NCBI GenBank assembly: GCA_046331245.1
Contig: JAXLRH010000005.1
Span: 124,001 to 188,000 of the forward strand
Source: SSF14 sp046331245
GTDB lineage: Bacteria > Actinomycetota > Acidimicrobiia > Acidimicrobiales > Microtrichaceae
DNA: 64,000 nucleotides
Direction of reading: 5' to 3'
Under the pieces are notes generated by a model, which was given only the letters and a program-made list of their open reading frames with translations, was not told where the DNA came from and did no database searches. Of this stretch, positions 15,394 through 23,507 are shown piece by piece (position 1 is the first letter of the stretch; every line of letters starts with the position of its first letter). The translations under genes and the position numbers were made by a program.

Positions 15394-16635
15394 TCAGAGG
15401 TCGTCGATGAGCCGGATCTCGTCGAAGTCGTTGAGCACGACGCGGTTCCCGCCGCCGTTCTTGGCGACGGCCAACGCGATGTCGGCCACCTCGAGCAGGT
15501 CCTCCACGGTGTCGGCGTCGGACGAGTCGACGATGCCGACGCTGGTGGTGAAGGGGTCGAGCTCCTGCATCGCGAGCTCTAGCACGAGCGACTCACGCAC
15601 CCGTTCCATCGCCGCGGCGGCGTTGCGGGCGGAGCAGTTGGGGAACAGGCAGAGGAACCGGTCGCCGGCGAACCGTGCGATGACGTCGCCCGGGCGCAAC
15701 GTGGCCCCCATGACGTCGGCATAGATGCGCAGCGCCTGGTCGCCGACGTCGGTGCCGTGGTCGTCGTTGTAGCGGCTGAAGTGGTCGAGATCGCAGAACG
15801 CCACGGAGAACGGCTGGCCGTCGGTCATCAGCTCACGCAGGCGGCGCTGCACGATGGTGTGGTTGGGCACCTTGGTGAGCGGATCGAGCGCGACGTGGTC
15901 GGCGTGCTGACGCGACGCGCGGAGCGCGGCGATGCGGGCGCCCACGCGACGGGTGACCACCTCGAGCAGGCGGCGACCCTCCTCGTCGGGCAGGTCACCG
16001 GCGGGACCGGCGCTGTGCGCCACGCCCAGGTGCTGCTCGCCGACGCGGATCGGCACGCAGAGCGAGGACACCTCCCACCCGTGGTCCACCAGATGGGGGC
16101 ACGCGTCGAGCGCGTGCGACGACTCGTTCGTCACCGTGTGGCCCAGGCTGAGGGCCGTGCACCGCATCGCCTCGCCGAGGATCGACGGCTCCGCCAGCCC
16201 GTCGGGGCCGGCCGGGATCGACCAGGTCACCCGCGGCTCCTGCGGCGGCGCGAGCAGCACGTAGTTGTCGCGGTCGGGTAGCAGCATGGCGAGCGCCCGT
16301 CCGACCACGGCCACCGCCTCGTCCTCGGTGTCGGCCATGTCGAGCGCGCAGTCGAGCTGCTCGACGAAGCCGCGCCGGCTGGTGGCGACACGGAGCTCGG
16401 CGTCGAGCGCGGCTCGTCCCGCCCGTTCGCGGGCGAGGTCGGCGAGCAGCGGTCGGGCGAACCCGATGTACGCGATGAAGGCGATGCTCGTCCCGGCGAA
16501 CGCCGCCGTGAGCAGGACCGGCACGAACGGTGCGTCCGGGGCGAACGCCAGCACGAGGGCGGCGATGGCCAGCCCGGCGACCGCGGCCGTGCCCGCCAGC
16601 GCCGACTTCGTCGCAGAGTCCCAGTCCGATCGCAC
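15394..16635 (-). CDS. Membrane GAF-GGDEF protein with degenerate active site
   Basis: 413 residues. Two hydrophobic segments (about residues 11-32 and 37-58) anchor it, a GAF-like domain spans about 90-230, and a GGDEF domain spans about 245-405 (DHVALDPLTKVPNHTIVQRR at its start, FCDLDHFSRYNDDHG as the metal/GTP strand). The signature loop reads FAGDRF near residue 322, where GGDEF or SGDEF is expected. The catalytic Glu is Arg, so diguanylate cyclase activity is doubtful and a GTP/c-di-GMP sensing role is possible. No RxxD inhibitory site is evident five residues upstream. Divergent from the DUF4279 gene. Confidence 0.82.
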   Translation of the reverse strand: MRSDWDSATKSALAGTAAVAGLAIAALVLAFAPDAPFVPVLLTAAFAGTSIAFIAYIGFARPLLADLARERAGRAALDAELRVATSRRGFVEQLDCALDMADTEDEAVAVVGRALAMLLPDRDNYVLLAPPQEPRVTWSIPAGPDGLAEPSILGEAMRCTALSLGHTVTNESSHALDACPHLVDHGWEVSSLCVPIRVGEQHLGVAHSAGPAGDLPDEEGRRLLEVVTRRVGARIAALRASRQHADHVALDPLTKVPNHTIVQRRLRELMTDGQPFSVAFCDLDHFSRYNDDHGTDVGDQALRIYADVMGATLRPGDVIARFAGDRFLCLFPNCSARNAAAAMERVRESLVLELAMQELDPFTTSVGIVDSSDADTVEDLLEVADIALAVAKNGGGNRVVLNDFDEIRLIDDL

Positions 16636-16718
16636 GTCGTGACATCGGCATCCCGACGGATCGACCTGAGGAATTACGGCGTGATGCGGGCGCCGGGGGC
16701 AGCGCTAGCCTCTTGCCC

Positions 16719-17129
16719 GTGATGGACGGCGACGAGCTCCTGGGTGGTCAGCCGTGGGCGCTCGCGTCGCTGCGCATCGCGTCGGAGACGCTGACGCCCG
16801 ACGAGATCGGCGAGCTGCTCGACCTTCGGGCCACCAGCACCCGCACGTCGGAGGGGGAGCCGGCGTTCTCGGTGTGGATGTTCGAGTCCGGCCTCTCGCC
16901 CAACGCGCCCGTCGAGGACCACCTGTACATCCTCATGGAGCACCTCAGCGACCGGAAGTCCGCCCTGCGCGAGCTGGTCGACACGGCGACCGTCGAGATC
17001 TGGCTGAGCTTCTCGCCCGGCGAGCGCCATCGCAGCGCAGTGCTCGACAGCAAGGTGCTGTCGGCCGTCGGCGATCTGGGTCTCGACGTCGTGCTCGACG
17101 CCTACCCGCCCGGCAAGCGGCGCTCCTAG
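16719..17129 (+). CDS. DUF4279 domain protein
   Basis: 136 residues when read from GTG at 16719, which has TAGCCT 7 nt upstream (leaderless pattern); the ATG at 16722 is the alternative start. WALASLRIASETLTPDEIGELLDL followed by a TRTSEGEP segment, WMFESGLS and IWLSFSPGERH match the DUF4279 pattern, small alpha/beta proteins of unknown role. It ends GLDVVLDAYPPGKRRS. Not obviously in an operon. Divergent from the GGDEF protein gene by 83 bp. Confidence 0.6.
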   Translation: MMDGDELLGGQPWALASLRIASETLTPDEIGELLDLRATSTRTSEGEPAFSVWMFESGLSPNAPVEDHLYILMEHLSDRKSALRELVDTATVEIWLSFSPGERHRSAVLDSKVLSAVGDLGLDVVLDAYPPGKRRS

Positions 17130-17204
17130 AACGGATCGGTGAGACGCGGTAGCCCCGCCGTGGTGCGGGTCGCAACGTGCATGATCTGGGCCCGTAGCCC
17201 GCCG

Positions 17205-17615
17205 TCAGCCGCGGTTACCGAAGTCAGGTGCTTGAGCCACCCACTCGGCGCAGGTCAGTCGTTCTCCGTTCTCCGTGACAACAAGCCATCCAACGCCGTG
17301 GTCGTTCCACGCGGCGGTGTCGGTCAGCAGCGTGGTCGCCTCGTCAGCCGTTAGTCGGTAGTCGTCGCGCTGGCCTGCGATCGCTGGGCGGTAGACGCCT
17401 AGGAGTCCAGCGGCTGCCCAGTTGACCAGAACCGCCGAGCAGTCTTCCCGTCGCCATGGCCCATGTACGACGCGCCGGTCGGTCAGCAGGTCGACGGACC
17501 CGATCGCGATCTCCCACAACGGTGCTTCCTCGAATGCCGATAGCCGCATCTGTGCGAGGAAATCCGCGCGCTCAGCAGCCGTCAGTTCGGAAACGGGACG
17601 TACCGGGTCCGCCAT
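17205..17615 (-). CDS. Hypothetical protein with atypical codon use
   Basis: 136 residues that I do not recognise. It starts MADPVRPVSELTAAERADFL, has several tryptophans (LWEIAIG, GPWRRED, VNWAAAG, AAWNDHGVGW), and no signal, membrane segment or cysteine motif. About a third of the first thirty codons end in A or T, against very few in adjacent genes, which suggests recent acquisition. TACGCT lies 6 nt upstream of the ATG (minus strand, 17622-17627), supporting the start and a leaderless transcript. Spacing of 75 bp to DUF4279 and 67 bp to the next gene leaves it on its own. Confidence 0.6.
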   Translation of the reverse strand: MADPVRPVSELTAAERADFLAQMRLSAFEEAPLWEIAIGSVDLLTDRRVVHGPWRREDCSAVLVNWAAAGLLGVYRPAIAGQRDDYRLTADEATTLLTDTAAWNDHGVGWLVVTENGERLTCAEWVAQAPDFGNRG

Positions 17616-17682
17616 CGGCGCAGCGTAGCGACGACGAGTCGAATCCTCAGGCGTGGTTCGCCGGCGCGTTCTTGGCCGGTGT

Positions 17683-18684
17683 CTACTTCACGGCGGCGTT
17701 CTTGGCCGGTGTCTTCTTCGCTACGGCCTTCTTCGCCGGCGCCTTCTTCGTAGCGACCTTCTTCGCCGCAGTCGGGGCGGCGGCGGCCCGGGGCCACAGC
17801 TCCCGCACGTCGTCGAGGATGTCGGCGGGCGTCGTGTAGCCCGCAAAGTGGCCACGACCCTCGTAGGTGCGCAGCCGGGAGCCCGGCACGCGCTTGGCCT
17901 GCCGCTCGGCGTGGAGGTACGGCACGATGATGTCGCTGCTGCCGCCGTAGAACACGATCGGCACGTGGACGTTGCGCAGCTCGAAGCCCCAGTGGCGACC
18001 GAAGAGGATGAGGTCGCCGATGGCCGACGCGAGGCCCGACCGCTGGTTGGCGTCGATCATGTCGGCGGTGAACTGCCGGCGGTCGAGCGGGCGCGCCGTG
18101 AAGTGGGCGCGGTCGCCGGGCATGAGGTTGAAGAAGAGGTCGACGGCCGGGTCGGCGTACGGCGTGACCGCGTCGACGAGGCGGCGCAGGCCCGACGCGA
18201 GTGGCGCACGCAGCGGCTCGAGCACGGCCGACGCCGGCACCAGCAGCATGGTGTGGCTGACGATGGAGTCGAGGCCGCGGGTGGGGCCGATGCCGCCGAG
18301 CACGATGCCGGCGGCCATGCGGGCCGGGAACTCGTGGGCCACGGCCAGCAGGTAGGGGCCGCCGCCGGAGAGGCCGACCACGGCGAACCGGTCGACGGCG
18401 AGGTCGTCGGCGACCTGGCCGAGGTCGGCGGCGAACTCGATGATGTGCCCGTACTCGTGCGGGGTGGAGTCGCCGGTGCCGGGGCGCTCGACGGTGATGA
18501 TGCGCAACCCACGTTCGCGGGCGAGCTCACCGGCGTCGTGCGGGAGCTGGTGACGCGCGCCCGGCGTGCCGTGGAACCAGAACACGTCGTCGCCGTCGGG
18601 ATCGCCGTACAGGGCCCAGCCGAGCTTGCGCCCGTCGCTCAGCGTCGTCGTCCCGTCGCGGTGAGGTTGCAGTGGTGCAGTCAT
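17683..18684 (-). CDS. Alpha/beta hydrolase with lysine/alanine-rich histone-like tail
   Basis: 333 residues. The hydrolase fold has FWFHGTPGARHQ (oxyanion loop), ERPGTGDS, and the nucleophile elbow VGLSGGGPYL near residue 113 with serine as nucleophile. YGGSSDIIVPYLHAE is the acid region and GRGHFAGY the catalytic histidine. The last 30 residues are KKVATKKAPAKKAVAKK-type repeats, as in histone H1-like or HupB tails, which might bind nucleic acid or the wall. The frame stops at TAG, but the next codons would read TPAKNAPANHA then stop, continuing the repeat. A stop appears to have cut the tail. Start ATG at 18684 was chosen because homology begins there. Substrate unknown. Confidence 0.82.
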   Translation of the reverse strand: MTAPLQPHRDGTTTLSDGRKLGWALYGDPDGDDVFWFHGTPGARHQLPHDAGELARERGLRIITVERPGTGDSTPHEYGHIIEFAADLGQVADDLAVDRFAVVGLSGGGPYLLAVAHEFPARMAAGIVLGGIGPTRGLDSIVSHTMLLVPASAVLEPLRAPLASGLRRLVDAVTPYADPAVDLFFNLMPGDRAHFTARPLDRRQFTADMIDANQRSGLASAIGDLILFGRHWGFELRNVHVPIVFYGGSSDIIVPYLHAERQAKRVPGSRLRTYEGRGHFAGYTTPADILDDVRELWPRAAAAPTAAKKVATKKAPAKKAVAKKTPAKNAAVK

Positions 18685-18752
18685 GTCATGACGATTTTCG
18701 CCCTTCGGGAAGCGGGGTGTCGAACTCGTCGGACGCCGGGGACGGGGCCAAC

Positions 18753-18758
18753 TACCGT
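18753..18758 (+). promoter_or_regulatory. -10 element of cysS
   Basis: TACCGT ends 8 nt before the ATG at 18767, giving an essentially leaderless transcript. This supports the ATG over the TTG at 18758. Confidence 0.35.
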
Positions 18759-18766
18759 TGCCGCCC

Positions 18767-20131
18767 ATGTTGCGATTGTTCGACACCGCCACCGGCGCCG
18801 TCCGCCCGTTCGAGCCCCGAGTCCCCGGACAGGTGTCGATGTACGTCTGCGGCCCCACGGTGTACGGCCCGCCGCACCTCGGCCACGGCCGGTTCTCGTT
18901 GGTGTTCGACGTCCTCCGCCGCTACCTCGAGTGGAGCGGCACGACCGTCACGTACGTGTCGAACATCACCGACATCGACGACAAGATCATCGACCGCGCC
19001 AACGCCGAGGGCCGGGAGTGGCAGGAGATCACGACGAGGTGCGAGGCCGTCTGGTACCGCGCCATGGACGCCATCGGCGTGAAGCGGCCCACCCACGATC
19101 CCCACGCGACCGCGTACGTGCCGCAGATGGTGGAGCTCATCGGTCGGCTCATCGAGAAGGGCGCCGCGTACGAGACGTCCGACGGCGTGTACTTCCGGCC
19201 GCGCAGCGTCGCCGACTACGGCCTCCTGGCGCGCCAGGACATCGACTCGCTGCAGGTGGGCGCACGCGTCGACGTGGTCGACGAGAAGGAGACGCCCATC
19301 GACTTCGCGCTCTGGAAGAAGGCCAAGCCCGGCGAACCCTCGTGGCCCTCGCCCTGGGGCGACGGACGCCCCGGCTGGCACACCGAGTGCGTCGTGATGT
19401 CGCTCGACCTGCTCGGTGAGGGGTTCGACCTGCACGGCGGCGGGCAGGACCTCTGCTTCCCCCATCACGAGAACGAGCGCGCCCAGGCGCTGGCCGACGG
19501 CCGCGCCTTCGCACGCCACTGGGTGCACAACGGGTTCGTCGAGGTCGCGGGCGAGAAGATGTCGAAGTCGCTCGGCAACTTCACGAACCTGCTCGACCTC
19601 ATCGAGCGCGTCGACCCCCGCGCCTACCGCATGCTGTGCCTCCAGGCGCACTACCGGTCGCCGATCGACGTCAACGAGAACACCACCACGCAGGCGGCGA
19701 ACGCGCTCGAACGCCTCGACGCGCTCGCCCGTCGCGTGCACGACCTCGGGCGCGACGCCGAGCCCGACCCGGAGATCATCGCCCGCTTCGTCGAGCGCAT
19801 GGACGACGATCTCAACACCGGCGCGGCGATGGCGATCGTCGCCGAGACGGTCACCCAGATCAACCGGCACCTCGACATCGACGACTTCGACGGCGCCGAA
19901 CCGCTCGTCGCGGCGTTCCGCTCGATGCTCGCAGCGGTGGGCCTGACGGTGAACGACGAGGTCGCGTCGGTGTCGTCGGCGGGCGACGAGGTGGCCGCCC
20001 TCTGCCGTCAGCGCGACGACGCCCGCTCCGCGAAGGAGTGGGCTCGCGCCGACTCCATCCGCGACGAGCTGCAGTCGCTGGGCTGGGTCGTCGAGGACAC
20101 GCCGTCGGGCACGCAGGTCCGGAAGGGCTGA
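18767..20131 (+). CDS. cysS: Cysteinyl-tRNA synthetase
   Basis: 454 residues from ATG at 18767. The class I signature is GPPHLGHGRF (HIGH-type) near residue 34 and EKMSKSLGN (KMSKS) near residue 265. Zinc ligands are the cysteine in MYVCGPTVYG, WHTECVVMS and the HGGGQDLCFPHHENE stretch, as in all CysS. The C-terminal DALR-type helical region (NTGAAMAIVAETV, and CRQRDDARSAKEWARADSIR) binds the tRNA anticodon stem. It charges tRNACys with cysteine. The related mycothiol ligase MshC was considered, but the length and the helical C-terminus favour CysS. Confidence 0.95.
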   Translation: MLRLFDTATGAVRPFEPRVPGQVSMYVCGPTVYGPPHLGHGRFSLVFDVLRRYLEWSGTTVTYVSNITDIDDKIIDRANAEGREWQEITTRCEAVWYRAMDAIGVKRPTHDPHATAYVPQMVELIGRLIEKGAAYETSDGVYFRPRSVADYGLLARQDIDSLQVGARVDVVDEKETPIDFALWKKAKPGEPSWPSPWGDGRPGWHTECVVMSLDLLGEGFDLHGGGQDLCFPHHENERAQALADGRAFARHWVHNGFVEVAGEKMSKSLGNFTNLLDLIERVDPRAYRMLCLQAHYRSPIDVNENTTTQAANALERLDALARRVHDLGRDAEPDPEIIARFVERMDDDLNTGAAMAIVAETVTQINRHLDIDDFDGAEPLVAAFRSMLAAVGLTVNDEVASVSSAGDEVAALCRQRDDARSAKEWARADSIRDELQSLGWVVEDTPSGTQVRKG

Positions 20132-20147
20132 ACGCGCCGCCGCGGGT

Positions 20148-20161
20148 CGGTCAGCTGACCG
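20148..20161. terminator. 14-bp palindrome between convergent cysS and SdrD-B gene
   Basis: CGGTCAGCTGACCG is a perfect palindrome overlapping the stop codon of the minus-strand gene and lying 17 nt after the cysS stop. It could form part of a bidirectional terminator, but no T-tract follows. Confidence 0.25.
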
Positions 20162-21446
20162 GCCGGCCGATGTCGCGCAGGCCGATGTCGAGCGTCACGT
20201 CGGTGGGGCCGTCCGTGTTCAGCGCGCGCCAGGTGGCGGCGAACGGCGGCGCCGTCGGGCACAGCAGGACGGTGGCGTACGTGAAGTTGCCGGCCGGTGC
20301 GCTGGCGCCGTCGGGGAGCGGGGTGGTCCGCACCCACTGCGGACCCTGCCGGGTCAGGCCGAGCAGGAGCTGGTTGCACGACGCCTCGGGCGCCTCCCAG
20401 CCGACGAAGTCGAACTCCAGGTCGACGCTGCCGTCGGCGCCGAACGGAGGGAACGAGTAGTCGGAGAACCGGCCGCCCACCTCGGAGTAGTAGCCGTCGA
20501 CGTCGGTGATCGGCGGCTCGTCGGGATCGCGGACCCCGTCGCCGTCGAGGTCGTTCCACACGGCCAGGTGCGCCCGGATGTGGGGCACCGGGCCGCGTGC
20601 GGGACGGTCGGTGAGGCCGATGTCCCAGTCGTCCTGCACCTCGCCCGCCCGGGTGAGGCAGATGGGATCGGTCACGCCCGATGCGTCGGCGTCGGAGTCG
20701 ACGATGTCGTTGAAGCCGCGGTCCTTGCCGATCAGCCGGAGCCCGGCCGGGGGCGTGACCGCCACCTGGTAGCAGCCGACGGGCAGGCCCTCGAAGCCGT
20801 AGTAGCCCTCGGCATCGGTCACCCCTCGAACCCGCGGCACGCCGTTGCGGTCGCGGAGCTCGATGCCGACGCCGGGAGCGCCGGGGTCGACCGTGAAGAC
20901 GGACTCGCCGTCGGGGCCGAGGGAGTAGCCGCCCCACACGCCGTCCGCGTTCGTGTCGAGGAACACCCGGTTGCCGATCTTCCCCGTCCCGGTGCCCGGT
21001 TCGCCGGGCGCCGCCGGCGGCACGAAGCCGGCGTTGAGGTCGGTGCGGTGGTCGGCGGTGATGCAGATGCGGCCGGCCGAGCCGTCGGCTCCCATCACGT
21101 TGCCGTCGTCGACGATCGGGGACGCCGAGTACCCGGGCTCGAGGTCGAACGACAGGAGGTAACAGCGCCCCGTCTGCAGGCCGCCGATGCCCCACCAGCC
21201 GTCCGCGGCCGTGCGGCCGACGATGAACGGCCGCCCGTTGTCGTATCGCAGACGCACGGTGACCCCGGCGAGACCGCCCTCGCCCGCGTCGATGCGACCG
21301 TTCGCATTGGCGTCCACCCAGACGCGGTTGCCGATCGACGCGCCGGTGGTCGCACCGGGGTCGGCCGAGGTGGCGGCCTGGCCGCCGATGGTCAGCGCCG
21401 TCATCGCGAGCGCGCCCGCGACCGCCAGTCGTCGTGTGTACCGCAT
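20151..21446 (-). CDS. Secreted protein with SdrD B-like repeats
   Basis: 431 residues. MRYTRRLAVAGALAMTALTI followed by GGQAATSADPG is a Sec signal. Two clear SdrD-B/Cna-B-like modules begin GNRVWVDANANGRIDAGEGG and GNRVFLDTNADGVWGG, each continuing with GVTVRLRYDNG or GVGIELRDRNG and ending in a YLLS/YQVAVTPP strand. A third, weaker module has VWNDLDGDGVRDPDEPP. The D-x-N/D-x-D-G loops are likely calcium sites. Such domains build cell-surface stalks. No LPxTG-type sorting signal or membrane anchor is visible at the C-terminus (GLRDIGRPVS), so it is probably released. Divergent from MarR. Confidence 0.82.
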   Translation of the reverse strand: MRYTRRLAVAGALAMTALTIGGQAATSADPGATTGASIGNRVWVDANANGRIDAGEGGLAGVTVRLRYDNGRPFIVGRTAADGWWGIGGLQTGRCYLLSFDLEPGYSASPIVDDGNVMGADGSAGRICITADHRTDLNAGFVPPAAPGEPGTGTGKIGNRVFLDTNADGVWGGYSLGPDGESVFTVDPGAPGVGIELRDRNGVPRVRGVTDAEGYYGFEGLPVGCYQVAVTPPAGLRLIGKDRGFNDIVDSDADASGVTDPICLTRAGEVQDDWDIGLTDRPARGPVPHIRAHLAVWNDLDGDGVRDPDEPPITDVDGYYSEVGGRFSDYSFPPFGADGSVDLEFDFVGWEAPEASCNQLLLGLTRQGPQWVRTTPLPDGASAPAGNFTYATVLLCPTAPPFAATWRALNTDGPTDVTLDIGLRDIGRPVS

Positions 21447-21480
21447 GTTCGTACTCCCCAGTTCTGCCGGTGCCCGAGGG

Positions 21481-21486
21481 TAGCGT
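21481..21486 (+). promoter_or_regulatory. -10 element of marR-type gene
   Basis: TAGCGT ends 7 nt before the GTG at 21494; decides this start over an upstream ATG in the same frame. Confidence 0.35.
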
Positions 21487-21493
21487 TCGTCGG

Positions 21494-21970
21494 GTGTCGA
21501 GGTCCGGTCCGCGTCCGTTGCAGCTCGACGCGTGGCGGGCGTTCCTGGAGACGCACGCCGTCGTGACGGCGGTCCTCGACACCGAGCTCCGGGCCGCGCA
21601 CGGTCTGCCGTTGACGCACTACGACGTGCTGGTGCAGCTCTCGGAGGCGGGTGGTCGGCTGCGCATGAGCGAGCTGGCCGACGCCGTGCTGCTCACGCGA
21701 TCCAACTGCACGCGTCTCGTCGACCGCCTCGTCACCGACGGGTTGGTCACGCGTGAGCCCGATCCCACCGACGCCCGGGCCCGATGGGCGGTGATGACCG
21801 AGGACGGACGCCGCCGCCTCCGCGCCGCCGCGCCCACGCACCTCGCGGGGATCGAGCGCCACTTCGCGCGGTTCGTGGACGACGACGCGGCGCAGGCGAT
21901 GCTCGGCGCGTTCAGCCGGGCATCGGAGGCAACGTCGTCGAGCGGAGCCACGCGTCGAAGAACCCCGTGA
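21494..21970 (+). CDS. MarR-family transcriptional regulator
   Basis: 158 residues from GTG. The MarR winged helix is evident: LPLTHYDVLVQLSEAGGRLR, then MSELADAVLLTRSNCTRLVD (recognition helix) and LVTREPDPTDARARWAVMTE (the wing with the conserved DxR). The final coding 59 nt overlap, on the opposite strand, the 3' end of the M1 peptidase gene. MarR proteins typically repress neighbouring genes and respond to small phenolic or lipophilic ligands. The regulon here is not evident, though the divergent SdrD-B gene is a candidate. The C-terminus ATSSSGATRRRTP looks unstructured. Confidence 0.88.
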   Translation: MSRSGPRPLQLDAWRAFLETHAVVTAVLDTELRAAHGLPLTHYDVLVQLSEAGGRLRMSELADAVLLTRSNCTRLVDRLVTDGLVTREPDPTDARARWAVMTEDGRRRLRAAAPTHLAGIERHFARFVDDDAAQAMLGAFSRASEATSSSGATRRRTP

Positions 21971-23429
21971 GGTCGGTACCGGCCAGCTTCGATGCCAGCG
22001 CCTGGAAGTCGGCGGTGGTGGCCGACGTGCCGGAGCGTTCGGTGACCCACGTGCGCAGGATCGAGAAGAACACGTCGTCGCCGACCGTCTTGCGCAGCGC
22101 CTGCAACACCACAGCGGCCCCGCCGTACACGTTCGACGCGAAGAGGAACCTTGGCTGGGGATCGAGCACCGCGCCGAAGCCCGAGCGCCAGCTCTGGGCC
22201 TGCTGCATCGCCTGACGCACCGAGGCGTCCAGCGTGCTGTCGCCGGTGTGGTCGTTCCACAACCACTCGGCGTAGGTGGCGAACCCCTCGTTCAGCCAGA
22301 TGTCTCCCCACCGCGCGACCGAGACCGCGTCGCCGAACCACTCGTGCGCGAGCTCGTGGGCCATCACAGCGCTGGTCTGCGCCGGGTTGTCCGACAACCA
22401 CGCGGAGGGGATGAGCGTCAGCGTCTGCGTCTCGAGGGCGAAGCTCGGGTCGGCGTCGGCCACGAGCACGCCGTACACGTCGAAGGGGAACGGGCCGAAG
22501 AGCGACTCGAAGAACGTGATCTGCTCGTCGGTGTCGCCGAGGACCTTGCGCTGCTCGGCGGGGATGCTCCGCACGACGACGTCGCGGCGGGTGAGGCCGT
22601 GCGGCCCGGTCGACGTGATCACGTCGTAGTCGCCCACGGCGATCTGGACGAGGTAGGTCGCCATCGGCGTGGTCTGGTCGAACGTCCACCGCGTGTGGCC
22701 GGCGGTGGCGGCGGCCTTCTTCGTCATGAGCCCGTTCGCGGCCACGGTGTCCGCGTCGGCGGCGGTCACCGAGATCGTGAAGGTCGCCTTGTCGCTCGGA
22801 TGGTCGTTGCAGGGGTAGAAGCCCTTCGCCCCGACCGGCTCGCTCGCCACGAAGATGCCGCTCGGCGCGCTGAGCCAGCCGATGGTGCCGGGGGCGCTGG
22901 GGTCGGGAACCGGTTGCGGGCTCCCCGAGTAGGACACCTTCGTGACGAACGTCGACGTCCTCGCCAGCGGGCGCTTCGGCGTGACGACGAGCTCGTCGCC
23001 GGTGCGGGTGAAGGTGGCGGGCGTGTCGTCCACGGTGACCGTCGAGACGTCGAGGCCGCGCAGGTCGAGGTCGAACGAGCTCAGGTCCTGGGTGGCGGTG
23101 GCGGTGATCGTCGTGACCGCGTCGATGGACGTGCGGGCGTCGTTCACGTCGAACGACAGGTCGTAGTGGGCGACGTCGTACCCGCCGTTGCCGGCACCGG
23201 GGGTGATGGCGTCCGCGAGGTCGGCCGCGCCGGCGGTGGCGGCGACCACGGCCGGAGCGGTGGTGGTCGTCGTGGTCGCCGTGGCGCGGGTGGTCGTCGT
23301 GACCTTGCGGGCGATGCCACCACCGTCGGCGCACGATGTGAGGGCGGTCGCTGCGATCGCCACGGCGATCGCCGCCGCGATCCGCACGGCCAGGGGCGAC
23401 GCGAGCGGCGTCGGGGAGCGTCGGGACAT
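21912..23429 (-). CDS. M1-family metallopeptidase, lipoprotein
   Basis: 505 residues. The signal peptide ends ALTSC (C33), a good lipobox, followed by a threonine-rich linker, so it is anchored outside the membrane. The zinc site HELAHEWFG (residues 358-362) and the third ligand E381 in WLNEGFATYAEW are 18 residues apart, exactly as in gluzincin M1 peptidases. FALETQTLTLI stands where M1 enzymes have the substrate-binding GAMEN region. The N-terminal part (about 80-270) is the saddle-shaped M1 domain. It is shorter than full aminopeptidase N, lacking the C-terminal helical domain. TAGGCT lies 6 nt upstream of the ATG. Confidence 0.93.
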   Translation of the reverse strand: MSRRSPTPLASPLAVRIAAAIAVAIAATALTSCADGGGIARKVTTTTRATATTTTTTAPAVVAATAGAADLADAITPGAGNGGYDVAHYDLSFDVNDARTSIDAVTTITATATQDLSSFDLDLRGLDVSTVTVDDTPATFTRTGDELVVTPKRPLARTSTFVTKVSYSGSPQPVPDPSAPGTIGWLSAPSGIFVASEPVGAKGFYPCNDHPSDKATFTISVTAADADTVAANGLMTKKAAATAGHTRWTFDQTTPMATYLVQIAVGDYDVITSTGPHGLTRRDVVVRSIPAEQRKVLGDTDEQITFFESLFGPFPFDVYGVLVADADPSFALETQTLTLIPSAWLSDNPAQTSAVMAHELAHEWFGDAVSVARWGDIWLNEGFATYAEWLWNDHTGDSTLDASVRQAMQQAQSWRSGFGAVLDPQPRFLFASNVYGGAAVVLQALRKTVGDDVFFSILRTWVTERSGTSATTADFQALASKLAGTDLTGFFDAWLRSTTLPPMPG

Positions 23430-23507
23430 TGCGCGAGCCTAAGTGGTGCGAGAGGTTACCGACGGGTAACTTTGGTGGCGCACGGACCCAACGACAGAGG
23501 TGACCTG

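Noticed and set aside
18767..20131. MshC (mycothiol ligase) instead of CysS
   Set aside because: Length of 454 and the DALR-like C-terminal region fit CysS; MshC is shorter and lacks this end.
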